64,000 bases of DNA, taken from assembly GCF_029946505.1 (NCBI RefSeq), contig NZ_JARZHG010000031.1, positions 1 through 64,000 of the forward strand, in the 5' to 3' direction. Of the stretch, positions 35,836 to 44,476 are shown piece after piece. Origin of the DNA: Polyangium sp. y55x31 (GTDB taxonomy: Bacteria; Myxococcota_A; Polyangia; Polyangiales; Polyangiaceae). Each line of letters begins with the position of its first letter. Within the stretch, counting starts at the first letter, position 1. The notes under the pieces were generated by a model. That model searched no databases. It saw nothing but the letters and a program-made list of their open reading frames with translations, and had not been told where the DNA came from. Position numbers and translations under genes: made by a program.

Positions 35836-36504
35836 ATGGCGACGCGCGTGGAACTCGGGATGACGGGCGTCGCGAAAAAGGCGCTCATGGCGGTGAGCGG
35901 GATCGTGCTCACGGTGTACGTCGTCCTGCACCTCGCGGGCAACCTGCTTTATTTCGCGGGCCCCGCGGCGCTCGACGCGTACGGCGCGCTCCTCCACAAA
36001 AACCCCGCCCTGCTCTGGTCGGCCCGCGCCGTCCTCTTCGCGTCGTTCTGCATTCACGTGGCCGCCGCGCTCGACCTCTACATGCGCAAGCAGGTCGCGC
36101 GTCCGATCTCGTACGGCCGCTACGAGCGCGCCGCGAGCAGCCTCGGCGCGCGCACGATGATCTGGACCGGGCTCATCCTCCTCGGGTTCGTCGTCTATCA
36201 CGTCCTCCACTTGACCCTGGGCATCACGCATCCGGCGTACGTCCCGGGGCGCGTGTATTCGAACGTCTCGGTCGCGTTCGCCTCGGTCGTGCCCACGGTG
36301 ATTTACGTGGTCAGCATGATCGCGCTCGGCTTGCACGTCTCGCACGGCGTGCTCGCGATGACGCAATCGCTCGGCCTCACCTTGCGGCGTGACCGGCTGC
36401 GTGGGCTCCGGCGGTTTTCCGTCGTCCTCGCGCTGATCGTCGCCCTGGGCCTCGCCGCCATTCCGATCACCGCGCTCGCGCTCTCGTTCGCGAGGGGGCG
36501 GTAG
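35836..36504 (+). CDS. sdhC: Succinate dehydrogenase cytochrome b subunit
   Basis: This 222-residue membrane protein has five hydrophobic helices, as in the single-subunit cytochrome b558 anchors of Bacteroidetes- and Bacillus-type succinate dehydrogenases. Conserved His residues in VLHLAGN, CIHVAAAL, VYHVLHL and LHVSHG are the expected heme b ligands. The ATG at 35836 is preceded by GGGAGGAGGG. It passes electrons from the iron-sulphur subunit to quinone. sdhA follows 12 bp later and sdhB overlaps it, so all three form one operon. Confidence 0.93.
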   Translation: MATRVELGMTGVAKKALMAVSGIVLTVYVVLHLAGNLLYFAGPAALDAYGALLHKNPALLWSARAVLFASFCIHVAAALDLYMRKQVARPISYGRYERAASSLGARTMIWTGLILLGFVVYHVLHLTLGITHPAYVPGRVYSNVSVAFASVVPTVIYVVSMIALGLHVSHGVLAMTQSLGLTLRRDRLRGLRRFSVVLALIVALGLAAIPITALALSFARGR

Positions 36505-36516
36505 GGGAAAGCATTC

Positions 36517-38427
36517 ATGCACCTCGACGGCAAGATCCCCGGCGGTCCTCTTCCGCAAAAATGGGAGCGCCGCAAGTTCGAATACGCGCTCGTGAGCCCG
36601 GCGAACCGCCGCAAATACCGTGTGCTCGTCGTCGGCACGGGACTCGCCGGCGCCTCCTGTGCGGCCACGCTCGGCGAGCTCGGCTACCGCGTCGAATGCG
36701 TCATCTTCCACGACAGCCCGCGCCGCGCGCACAGCATCGCCGCCCAGGGCGGCATCAACGCCGCGAAGAACTACCAGAACGACGGCGACAGCGTCCAGCG
36801 CCTCTTCCAGGACACGATCAAGGGCGGCGATTACCGGGCCCGCGAGGGCAACGTCTACCGCCTCGCCGAGGTCAGCCTGCGCATCATCGATCAATGCGTC
36901 GCGCAGGGCGTCCCGTTCGCCCGTGAATACGGTGGAAAACTCGCGAACCGCTCCTTCGGCGGCGCCCAGGTCTCCCGCACGTTTTATGCGCGCGGCCAGA
37001 CGGGCCAGCAGCTCCTCCTCGGCGCCTACCAGGCCTTGCTCCGCCAGGTCCAGGCCGGCACGGTGCGCATCTCGCCGCGCACGGAGATGCTCGACCTCGT
37101 CGTCGCGAACGGCAAAGCCCGCGGCATCGTCGCGCGTGATCTCGTCACGGGCGAGCTCCGCACGTTCGTCGCCGACGCCGTCGTCCTCGCCACGGGCGGT
37201 TATGGCAACGCGTATTTCCTCTCGACGTACGCGCGCAACTCGAACGCGACCGCGATCTGGCGCGCGCATCGTCGCGGCGCGTATTTCGCGAACCCCTGCT
37301 TCACGCAGATCCACCCCACGTGCATCCCCGTCAGCGGCGAGCATCAATCGAAGCTCACGCTCATGAGCGAATCGCTCCGCAACGACGGCCGCATCTGGGT
37401 GCCGCTCCGCGCCGGGGACGAGCGCTCGCCCGAGCAGATCCCCGAGGCCGAGCGCGATTATTACCTCGAACGCCGCTACCCGAGTTATGGAAACCTCTCG
37501 CCGCGCGACGTCGCCTCCCGCGCGGCCAAGGCCGTCTGCGACGAGGGCCGCGGCGTCGGCCCGAGCGGCCTCGGCGTCTACCTCGATTTCTCGGACGCCA
37601 TCCGCCGCCTCGGCGCGAACGTCATCGCCGAGCGGTATGGAAACCTCTTCGACATGTACGCCGAGATCACCGGCGAGGACCCGTACCGCACCCCGATGCG
37701 CATCTACCCGGCCATCCATTACACGATGGGCGGCCTGTGGGTCGATTACGACCTCATGAGCACGATCGACGGCCTCTTCGTCACCGGCGAGGCGAACTTC
37801 TCCGATCACGGGGCGAACCGGCTCGGCGCGAGCGCGCTCATGCAGGGCCTCGCCGACGGCTATTTCATCGCTCCGCTCGCCGTCGGCAGCTACCTCGCGC
37901 GCGCCAAACCGCCGGCCGTGGACGCAACACATCCCGCGTTCGAGGCGGCGCGCAAGGACACGGCGGCCCGCATCGAGCGGCTGCTCTCGGCGCGCGGCAA
38001 GCGCACCGCCGCCTCGTTCCACCGCGAGCTCGGCAAGCTGCTCTGGGACGAGTGCGGCATGTCGCGCAATCGCGAAGGCCTCGAACGCGCGCTCGCCCGG
38101 ATCCCCGAGATGCGCGAGAGGTTTTACCGGGAAATCCTGATCCCCGGCCACGGTGAATCCTTGAACCGGGAGCTCGAGACCGCCGGCCGCGTCGCCGATT
38201 ATTTCGAGCTCGCCGAGCTCATCTGCCGGGATGCCCTCCACCGCGAGGAGTCCTGCGGCGGCCATTTCCGCGAGGAGCACCAGACGCCGGACGGAGAAGC
38301 TCTGCGCGACGACGAGCATTTCGCCTACGTCGCCGCGTGGGAATGGCGCGAGGGCGAGCCGCCCGCCCTGCACAAGGAGCCGCTCGTCTTCGAGGCGGCC
38401 CCGCCCATGCAAAGGAGCTACAAGTGA
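36517..38427 (+). CDS. sdhA: Succinate dehydrogenase/fumarate reductase flavoprotein subunit
   Basis: The 636-residue subunit oxidises succinate to fumarate with covalently bound FAD. It has the Rossmann motif [16 protein letters not shown] (38-53), the FAD-linking His in [21 protein letters not shown], the substrate/active-site [10 protein letters not shown], and [13 protein letters not shown] with a FAD-contacting region. The 20-residue N-terminal extension before the Rossmann fold is common in this B-type group. It is the middle gene of sdhCAB; its stop shares bases with the sdhB start (TGATG). Confidence 0.97.
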   Translation: MHLDGKIPGGPLPQKWERRKFEYALVSPANRRKYRVLVVGTGLAGASCAATLGELGYRVECVIFHDSPRRAHSIAAQGGINAAKNYQNDGDSVQRLFQDTIKGGDYRAREGNVYRLAEVSLRIIDQCVAQGVPFAREYGGKLANRSFGGAQVSRTFYARGQTGQQLLLGAYQALLRQVQAGTVRISPRTEMLDLVVANGKARGIVARDLVTGELRTFVADAVVLATGGYGNAYFLSTYARNSNATAIWRAHRRGAYFANPCFTQIHPTCIPVSGEHQSKLTLMSESLRNDGRIWVPLRAGDERSPEQIPEAERDYYLERRYPSYGNLSPRDVASRAAKAVCDEGRGVGPSGLGVYLDFSDAIRRLGANVIAERYGNLFDMYAEITGEDPYRTPMRIYPAIHYTMGGLWVDYDLMSTIDGLFVTGEANFSDHGANRLGASALMQGLADGYFIAPLAVGSYLARAKPPAVDATHPAFEAARKDTAARIERLLSARGKRTAASFHRELGKLLWDECGMSRNREGLERALARIPEMRERFYREILIPGHGESLNRELETAGRVADYFELAELICRDALHREESCGGHFREEHQTPDGEALRDDEHFAYVAAWEWREGEPPALHKEPLVFEAAPPMQRSYK

Positions 38428-39224
38428 TGCGGATCGCGCTCGAGGTCTGGCGCCAGCGGAGCCCCGAGGAGCCGGGTCGGTTCGTCCGGTACGAGACCAC
38501 GGAGGCCTCGCCCGACATGTCGCTGCTCGAGCTGCTCGACGTCATCAACGAGGGCCTCGTGAGCGAGGGTGAGGAGCCGATCGCATTCGACAGCGATTGC
38601 CGCGAGGGCATCTGCGGCACGTGCGGATTCATGGTCAACGGGCTCGCGCACGGCCCTCTCCAGGGCGCGGCCACGTGCCAGGTCTACCTCCGGAGCTTCC
38701 GCGACGGAGAGACGCTCTTCCTCGAACCTTTCCGAGCGCACGCATTTCCCCTCATCAAGGACCTCGTCATCAACCGCAGCGCGCTCGATCGAATCATCAC
38801 CGCGGGCGGTTACGTCTCGGTGAACACGGGCAATGCGCCGGAGGCAAACACCTCGACGATTCCCAAGGACCTCGCCGAGCAAGCCATGGACGCGGCGGCG
38901 TGCATCGCGTGCGGCGCGTGCATCGCGGCTTGCCCGAATGCCTCGGCCGCGCTCTTCACGGGCGCGAAGATCACGCACCTCGGAAAACTCCCGGAGGGTC
39001 AGCCCGAACGAGGACGGCGCGCACTCCGCATGGTCCGCGCGGCCGCCGCCGAGGGCTTCGGCCATTGCACGTTCGCGGGTGAATGCGAGACCGCGTGCCC
39101 GAAGAGCATTCCCCTCCAGGTCATCACCCAGATGAACCACGACTACCTCGCCGCCCGGCTCCGGGGCGAGGGCCGCGCGACGGCGCGGCACATCGAGCCC
39201 GGCACGCCGAAGAAGCGCCGCTGA
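38427..39224 (+). CDS. sdhB: Succinate dehydrogenase iron-sulphur subunit
   Basis: The 265-residue subunit carries three iron-sulphur clusters. The [2Fe-2S] ligands are CREGICGTCG followed by TCQVY; the [4Fe-4S] and [3Fe-4S] ligands are in CIACGACIAACPN and HCTFAGECETACPK. All cysteines needed are present. The start ATG overlaps the sdhA stop, indicating coupled translation. The Arg/Lys C-terminal tail is short. Its electrons go to SdhC. Confidence 0.97.
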   Translation: MRIALEVWRQRSPEEPGRFVRYETTEASPDMSLLELLDVINEGLVSEGEEPIAFDSDCREGICGTCGFMVNGLAHGPLQGAATCQVYLRSFRDGETLFLEPFRAHAFPLIKDLVINRSALDRIITAGGYVSVNTGNAPEANTSTIPKDLAEQAMDAAACIACGACIAACPNASAALFTGAKITHLGKLPEGQPERGRRALRMVRAAAAEGFGHCTFAGECETACPKSIPLQVITQMNHDYLAARLRGEGRATARHIEPGTPKKRR

Positions 39225-39273
39225 CGCTCTCTATCCGGCCTCGCCGCCGCCGTGGTATCCTCGGCGCCGCGCC

Positions 39274-40293
39274 ATGCTCCCGACCTTCCTCGAGCGGCTC
39301 GCCGATCCTGACATCAAGACCATCCTCCTCTGCGGCTGCGGCGGAGGCTTCGACTTTTTGCAAGGCGCGACGCTCCTGCCCGAGCTCGAACGCCTCGGCA
39401 AGCGCGTGATCCTCGGCAGCTATTCGTTCGGGGAGCCCGAGCGTATCGACGACGCGCCCGTCGTGTACACGGCCGAGACAGGCGCCGTCGTGAAGCGGGT
39501 CCTCGGGCATTCGAGCCCCCCGCCCGATTACGGCCCCGAGGTGCACCTCGCGAGCTTCCTCGATCAGGAGCGCCCCGAGGGCGCACCACATTTCGTTTAC
39601 GCCTATTATGCGCGGTCCTTCACCGTGCCCGCCCTCCGCGATTTTTATGCCGAGCTCGTCCGCCGCCACGCCGTCGATGCGGTGCTCCTCGTCGACGGCG
39701 GCTCGGATTCGCTGATGCGCGGCGACGAGGAGGGGCTCGGCGATCCGATCGAGGACGCGGTCTCCGTCGGCGCGGTGGCCTCGCTCTCCGGCTTGAAGCT
39801 CAAGCTGCTCTGCTCGATCGGCCTCGGCGCCGACCGCTTCAATGGCGTCTCGGACGCCGCGAGCCTACGCGCCATCGCCGAGCTCACCGAGGCGGGCGGA
39901 TTCCTCGGCGCCGTGAGCCTCGAGCCGACGAGCCCTGGATTTTGCTTCTACAAACGCCTGGTCGAACACGTCTATGCGAACCAGACGTTTCGCTCGGCGC
40001 TCACCGGATTCATTCTCTCCGCGGCCGAGGGCCATTTCGGCGGAGAGCACGTCCCGCCGGCCCTGCTCAGCCGGGTGAGCCCCGGCCGGTTCTTCGTCTG
40101 GCCGCTCATGGCCATGATCTGGGCGTTCGACGTCGAGGTCGTGGCGCGCCGCTCGAAGATCGTCGACTGGATCCGCGATTGCACCACGGTGCGGGATTGC
40201 CACCTCGCGCTCCGCCGCGGCCGCGCTTTGCTCGCAGAGGGCCCGCGCGAGGTGGAGAATTTGCCGCGGCAGGAGGACATGGTCGGATACTGA
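39274..40293 (+). CDS. DUF1152 family protein
   Basis: The 339-residue protein resembles DUF1152, a family of cytoplasmic alpha/beta proteins of unknown role. Recognisable parts are CGCGGGFDFLQG at the N-terminus, LVDGGSDSLMRGDE in the middle, and GLGADRFNGV at about residue 185. These Gly- and Asp-rich loops look like a phosphate or nucleotide site. There is no signal peptide or membrane segment. It follows sdhB by 49 bp on the same strand, and read-through is possible. No enzymatic activity can be named. Confidence 0.85.
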   Translation: MLPTFLERLADPDIKTILLCGCGGGFDFLQGATLLPELERLGKRVILGSYSFGEPERIDDAPVVYTAETGAVVKRVLGHSSPPPDYGPEVHLASFLDQERPEGAPHFVYAYYARSFTVPALRDFYAELVRRHAVDAVLLVDGGSDSLMRGDEEGLGDPIEDAVSVGAVASLSGLKLKLLCSIGLGADRFNGVSDAASLRAIAELTEAGGFLGAVSLEPTSPGFCFYKRLVEHVYANQTFRSALTGFILSAAEGHFGGEHVPPALLSRVSPGRFFVWPLMAMIWAFDVEVVARRSKIVDWIRDCTTVRDCHLALRRGRALLAEGPREVENLPRQEDMVGY

Positions 40294-40395
40294 CGCCGCC
40301 TGTTTCGAGCGTCAGCCCCTCGACGCACCTTGCCGACCTGACGACAATCGTCTCCGCGCAAGAATTTCGTAAGATTTCCCGTCTAGAATGTCCGC

Positions 40396-41259
40396 ATGTC
40401 CGAGATCAAGAAGACGACGCGGCGTGACGTGATGAAAATGGTCGGTGGACTGGGAGCGATGGCGCTCCTCGTCAACTGCGGCGACGATTCGACCGCGACG
40501 ACGGGCGCGGGCGGCAGCGGCGGTGCGGGCGGCAGCGGCGGCGCCGGCGGCTCGTCGAGCAGCAGCAGTGGCGGTGGCGCGGAGTGGGCGACCGAGGGGA
40601 CCTCCGTGCTCACGGGCAAGGACTATGGCAATCCGTTCGCCTCGGGCGTGGGCCCGACATGCACGGTGTACAAGTCGTCGACCGGGGGCCCCTGTCACGC
40701 CACGAGTGATCAACTGGTCCGCAAGGACATCAGTGAAGGATACCCCGGCCTGCCGACCCGGCTCGAGTTCCTAATCGTCGACAGCAACTGCAATCCGGTC
40801 CCGAATGCCACGCTGGAGATCTGGCATTGTGACACGCTCGGCGTCTATTCGGGCGACATCGACGGAGACAACGACGCGATGTGCACGGGCGGCGATGCAG
40901 AGGCCGCGGCCGCGCTGTGGTACCGTGGTATCCAGACGGCCGGCGCCGATGGTCGCGTGACGTTCGACACCAACTTTCCGGGCTGGTACGGAAGCAGAGC
41001 CACCCACATCCATTTCAAGGTGACGGTGGGCGCGACCGCGTACCTCACGTCGCAGCTCTTCTTCGACGAGGACCTCAAGACCGAGATCTACAACTCGCAA
41101 CCCAACTACGAGCCGACAAACGGGCCCGGTTACCAGGTGAATGCCACCGACAAGGTGATCACCGAGTCCAGCTTGACGTCGAGTGAAGTGGTCATGTCGA
41201 CCGAGAAGCAAAGCGACGGCGCGCTCCTCGCGTGGAAGGCGATCGCGATCAGCGCATGA
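40396..41259 (+). CDS. Exported intradiol dioxygenase-like lipoprotein
   Basis: The 287-residue protein has an N-terminal RR-containing (TTRRDV) signal with a lipobox (LVNC, Cys28), then a Gly/Ser linker to about 60. The catalytic domain matches the intradiol ring-cleavage family: IWHCDTLGVYSG with Tyr151, GWYGSR with Tyr198, and THIHFKV with His204 and His206, the 2-Tyr/2-His iron site. Such enzymes cut catechol-type rings using non-heme Fe(III). Cytoplasmic members are common; exported lipidated ones are known but uncommon. The twin Arg suggests Tat export of a folded, metal-loaded enzyme. No aromatic pathway genes are adjacent. Confidence 0.92.
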   Translation: MSEIKKTTRRDVMKMVGGLGAMALLVNCGDDSTATTGAGGSGGAGGSGGAGGSSSSSSGGGAEWATEGTSVLTGKDYGNPFASGVGPTCTVYKSSTGGPCHATSDQLVRKDISEGYPGLPTRLEFLIVDSNCNPVPNATLEIWHCDTLGVYSGDIDGDNDAMCTGGDAEAAAALWYRGIQTAGADGRVTFDTNFPGWYGSRATHIHFKVTVGATAYLTSQLFFDEDLKTEIYNSQPNYEPTNGPGYQVNATDKVITESSLTSSEVVMSTEKQSDGALLAWKAIAISA

Positions 41260-41278
41260 GCTAGAGCGCCGGACTGTT

Positions 41279-42430
41279 CTAGGCGCGCGGGCGACCCTCC
41301 TCCGCCATCCGCCGAATGCAGAGCCTGAGCCCCTCCCGCAGGTTCGCGCACGTCGTCAAACTCGACAGATCGAGCCCGAGCGTCACCATCGTCTGCGCCA
41401 CCGTCGGCCGGATGCCCGTCACGATGCCCTCTGCGCCGAGCAGCCGGATCGCGCGCAGGAGGCTGAAGAGGTGGCTCGCCGTCATCGTGTCGACCATATC
41501 GACGCCGGTCAAATCGAGGATCGCGAACCGCGCCGATGTGCGCACCACGGCCGAAAGCAGGTCGTCCATCACGCGCGCCACGCGCCGGCTGTCGACGACG
41601 CCCATCATCGGGAGCGTGAGCACCTTCTCCCAGACCTGAATCACGGGCGTCTCCAGGTTCCGGATCACCTCTTCTTGCCGCTCGATGAGCTCCATCTTCG
41701 ACCGGAGCTCGATCCTCGCTTGCTGCACGTCGTTCTTGGCGAGCGTCAGGCCGAGCATCCCTACGATTTCGTCCCCCTGGCGCATCGGCAAGAACCAGCT
41801 CTCCCACATGATATCGTGGGCATCACTCGTCGCGTGGACGGGCTCGCCCGCGAGCGCGCCGTGGATCTGCGCCATCGAGCTCTCATCGCCGCCGAATATC
41901 TCGAAGAGGTTTCGCCCGATGAGGTTCCCGGGCTCGTAGCCGCCGGTCCGGCACCCCTTTCCGTCGTGCAAGAGGTACGTGCCCTCGTGATCGATGATGT
42001 ACGCCGATAGATCCAGGTTATCGAGGATCGCCCGAAGCACGCGCTCGGGCGCGATGACGGGGAGCGACGTCATGTCCTCGGCGGGGGGCACGGCCAGCCG
42101 GCCCGCGGAGAGGCGCGGCATGGGGACGATCGTCGCGTAGATCTCGGAACAACCCGGCGCGCGCCGCGCATGCAAGGAAAACCCGCGATACACGCCCTCG
42201 GCGTCTCGCATCTGACAGACGGCATTCCAGTCTTCGCCCTCGTTCATCTTCGCCCACGCCGACGCGACCGCGTCCCTGTGATCGGGGTGAAGAGAATCGA
42301 ACAAGGAGCCGCCTCGCACGCGCTCGGCTCCGAGGACACGCTCGGCTTCGGGATTGAAGCCACGAACCGCGCCCTCCCGGCTCGTGGCCACGAGGATGCC
42401 CGGGCAATGCTGGAACCAAGCCGAATCCAT
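41279..42430 (-). CDS. PAS-PAS-STAS regulator, RsbR-like
   Basis: The 383-residue cytoplasmic protein starts at ATG 42430 with GGAGAG upstream. Two PAS domains lie at about 5-115 and 135-240. A helical linker leads to a STAS domain (about 265-375) with LDLTGVDMVDTMTASH, where the Thr-rich loop matches the phosphorylatable loop of RsbR/RsbS stressosome proteins. No kinase or effector domain is attached. In related systems such proteins form a stressosome with an RsbT kinase; no rsbT is seen here, so the partner must be elsewhere. Divergent genes flank it. Confidence 0.9.
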   Translation of the reverse strand: MDSAWFQHCPGILVATSREGAVRGFNPEAERVLGAERVRGGSLFDSLHPDHRDAVASAWAKMNEGEDWNAVCQMRDAEGVYRGFSLHARRAPGCSEIYATIVPMPRLSAGRLAVPPAEDMTSLPVIAPERVLRAILDNLDLSAYIIDHEGTYLLHDGKGCRTGGYEPGNLIGRNLFEIFGGDESSMAQIHGALAGEPVHATSDAHDIMWESWFLPMRQGDEIVGMLGLTLAKNDVQQARIELRSKMELIERQEEVIRNLETPVIQVWEKVLTLPMMGVVDSRRVARVMDDLLSAVVRTSARFAILDLTGVDMVDTMTASHLFSLLRAIRLLGAEGIVTGIRPTVAQTMVTLGLDLSSLTTCANLREGLRLCIRRMAEEGRPRA

Positions 42431-42577
42431 TACACTCTCCAAGAACCTATGGGGTCCAACGAGCGGATTAACACGTCGGTTGTAGGACCGTCGAGCAGGA
42501 AGTACGAAAAAGTGACCTTCGCCGGGAAACGATTCCCGATGACACGTCAACGGTGTGACGCGTGGATCCTGGGCCGT

Positions 42578-43075
42578 TTAGTCGTCGACACGCGCGGCGA
42601 GCGCCTTCGGGGCGATCATTTTGTAGCTTCCCGCGACGAGGGCCCGCACCTCGTTCCAGTCGAGCGGCCCATCGTTCGCCTCGTCGATCCGCACGTCGAC
42701 CCACCCGTGCTTGCCGACGTACTTCGCAATGGTGAACCGCGGGTCGGTCGCGACGAGCCCGGCCTGCATCTCGAACGTGGTCTTCACGCCGAACGACCAT
42801 ACGCCGTTTTCCCCGCCGATCGCCGCGAAGATCTTGTCACGCACCCGGAACGTCGGGTGTCCCCAGGCCTCGACCTCGGTCGCCTCGGGAAAACCCATGC
42901 AAATGGCGCGGAACCGCTCGAGCGTCCCGCCGGGCCCCTGCATCTTGCTCTTCCCACGGGCCGCCTTTTTCGCCGGAGGAGCGGCCTTCTTCGCAGTCGC
43001 CGTGGCCTTCTTCGTGGCCGCCTTCTTGGTCGTGGTCTTCGTCGATTTCTTCGTGCCGGCTTTCGTGCTCGCCAT
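42578..43075 (-). CDS. MmcQ/YjbR family protein with histone H1-like N-terminal tail
   Basis: The 165-residue product has a 45-residue Lys/Ala/Thr-rich tail (KKATATAKKAAPPAKKAA and similar) like histone H1 or HctB-type tails, followed by the YjbR/MmcQ domain: GFPEATEVEAWGHPTFRVRDKIFA, then KYVGKHGWVDVR and LVAGSYKMIAPKAL. YjbR has a DNA-binding-like fold; the tail adds nonspecific DNA affinity by inference. It lies 6 bp after the kinase gene (43082) on the same strand, likely the last gene of that operon. Confidence 0.88.
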   Translation of the reverse strand: MASTKAGTKKSTKTTTKKAATKKATATAKKAAPPAKKAARGKSKMQGPGGTLERFRAICMGFPEATEVEAWGHPTFRVRDKIFAAIGGENGVWSFGVKTTFEMQAGLVATDPRFTIAKYVGKHGWVDVRIDEANDGPLDWNEVRALVAGSYKMIAPKALAARVDD

Positions 43076-43081
43076 GGTCCC

Positions 43082-44476
43082 TCAATAACCGAGGTCACGC
43101 GTCTTTTTCGTCGTCGCGGAAGGAAGCGGTTTGGTGGTCTTCGCGTCGGTCGCGGGCAACGGCCCCGGCGCGGCCGAGGCCGAGGCCGGCGGCGCGGCCC
43201 CCTCCTCGTCCAGCACGATCTCCTTCGCAGGCTCGGCCGCGGCCTCGCGCGGCGCGCTCGTGGGGACCGGCGGCGGGGGCGCCGCCGCGGGGGCATTGGT
43301 ATTCTTCGACGAACCCGTCTCCACGGTCGGAGCCGCTTTGACCCCGAACATCATGAATGCCGCGATCCCGCCGACGAGAAGGAGCAGCGCAGCGGCGATG
43401 GCTCCGATGAGAATGCCGCGGCCGCCGCTCGGGGCCGGGGCCTGGATCAACGAGGCATTCGTCGCCGGGCCGAGCGTGCTCGGGCCCGTTGCGCCGAGCG
43501 GCCCCGTCCGACCCGTATGCGAGGCCAGAAAACCGCCGGAGGCATCAAATGCGCCGTCGAACGAGCGCGACGGCGGAATGGAATGCATCACCGGCGCGAC
43601 CCCCGGCGCGGCGAGGCGCACGATGTCGGAGAACGCGCGGGCGAGCTCGCGCGCCGAGGTGAATCGCATCGCCGGATCCTTGGCGAGCGCCCGATCGAAG
43701 AACGCGTCGAGCTCGGGCGGCAAGGTCGGATCGATCGTGACGACACGCGGGACCGGATCCATGCAGATCCGCACGATCAGATCCCCGATCGCATTCGCCT
43801 CGAAGGGCTGCCGTCCCATCACCATGCGGAACAGGATCACCCCGAGCGACCAGAGATCCGCGCGGTGATCGATATCCGTCTTTCCACGCGCCTGCTCGGG
43901 GCTCAAATAATAGGGCGTGCCGAGGACCGTGCCCTCCTCCGTCACGTCCTTCGCGTCCTCGGCGACGGCGAGCGTCTTGGCGATGCCGAAATCGAGGATC
44001 TTCGGGATCTCCTCGTCGCCCTCGCGCACGAGGAACACGTTCTCCGGCTTCAGGTCGCGATGCACGAGCTTCGCCTCGTGCGCGCGCTCGAGCCCGCGGG
44101 CCACCGGAATCAAGATCTTCTCCGCGTCCACGAGCGAGAGCCGCCCCGCGCGCCGGATCCGCGCCGCGAGGTCCTCCCCTTCGAGCAGCTCCATCACGAT
44201 GTACGGCAGCCCCTGGTCGATCCCGTAATCGTGAATCTTCACCACGTTCGACGAGCGGATCTGCGCAGCGGCGCGGGCCTCGCGCTGGAAACGCGAGAGC
44301 GCCGCCTCGGCCGAGCCCGTCATGAACTTCACGGCGACCGGGATGTCCAGGCCGAGGTGCGTGCCCACCCAGACCGAGCCCATGCCTCCCTTGCCGAGGA
44401 GCTTGTCGAGACGAACCTTTCCGGCGATCACCAGGCCGGGGACGGGCTTTGCGACCTGCGTATACGGCGTCTTCAC
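43082..44476 (-). CDS. Membrane Ser/Thr protein kinase
   Basis: The 464-residue protein is a Hanks-type kinase. The Gly loop is LGKGGMGSVWVG, the catalytic segment HRDLKPENVFL, the DFG motif ILDFGIAK, and GTPYYLSPEQ the P+1 loop; all key residues are present. One hydrophobic helix (about 356-378, GAIAAALLLLVGGIAAFMMF) anchors it, leaving a Pro/Ala/Ser-rich, disordered C-terminal part on the other side without a sensor domain. Its ATG overlaps the stop of the RCC1-repeat lipoprotein gene (ATGA). It belongs to a four-gene operon with PEGA and RCC1 proteins. Confidence 0.94.
   Translation of the reverse strand: MKTPYTQVAKPVPGLVIAGKVRLDKLLGKGGMGSVWVGTHLGLDIPVAVKFMTGSAEAALSRFQREARAAAQIRSSNVVKIHDYGIDQGLPYIVMELLEGEDLAARIRRAGRLSLVDAEKILIPVARGLERAHEAKLVHRDLKPENVFLVREGDEEIPKILDFGIAKTLAVAEDAKDVTEEGTVLGTPYYLSPEQARGKTDIDHRADLWSLGVILFRMVMGRQPFEANAIGDLIVRICMDPVPRVVTIDPTLPPELDAFFDRALAKDPAMRFTSARELARAFSDIVRLAAPGVAPVMHSIPPSRSFDGAFDASGGFLASHTGRTGPLGATGPSTLGPATNASLIQAPAPSGGRGILIGAIAAALLLLVGGIAAFMMFGVKAAPTVETGSSKNTNAPAAAPPPPVPTSAPREAAAEPAKEIVLDEEGAAPPASASAAPGPLPATDAKTTKPLPSATTKKTRDLGY

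Noticed and set aside
34932-38412. Long minus-strand open frame across the sdh operon
   Set aside because: Antisense to sdhC, sdhA and the lipoprotein at 35107; no domain is recognisable outside the real Hsp20 part.
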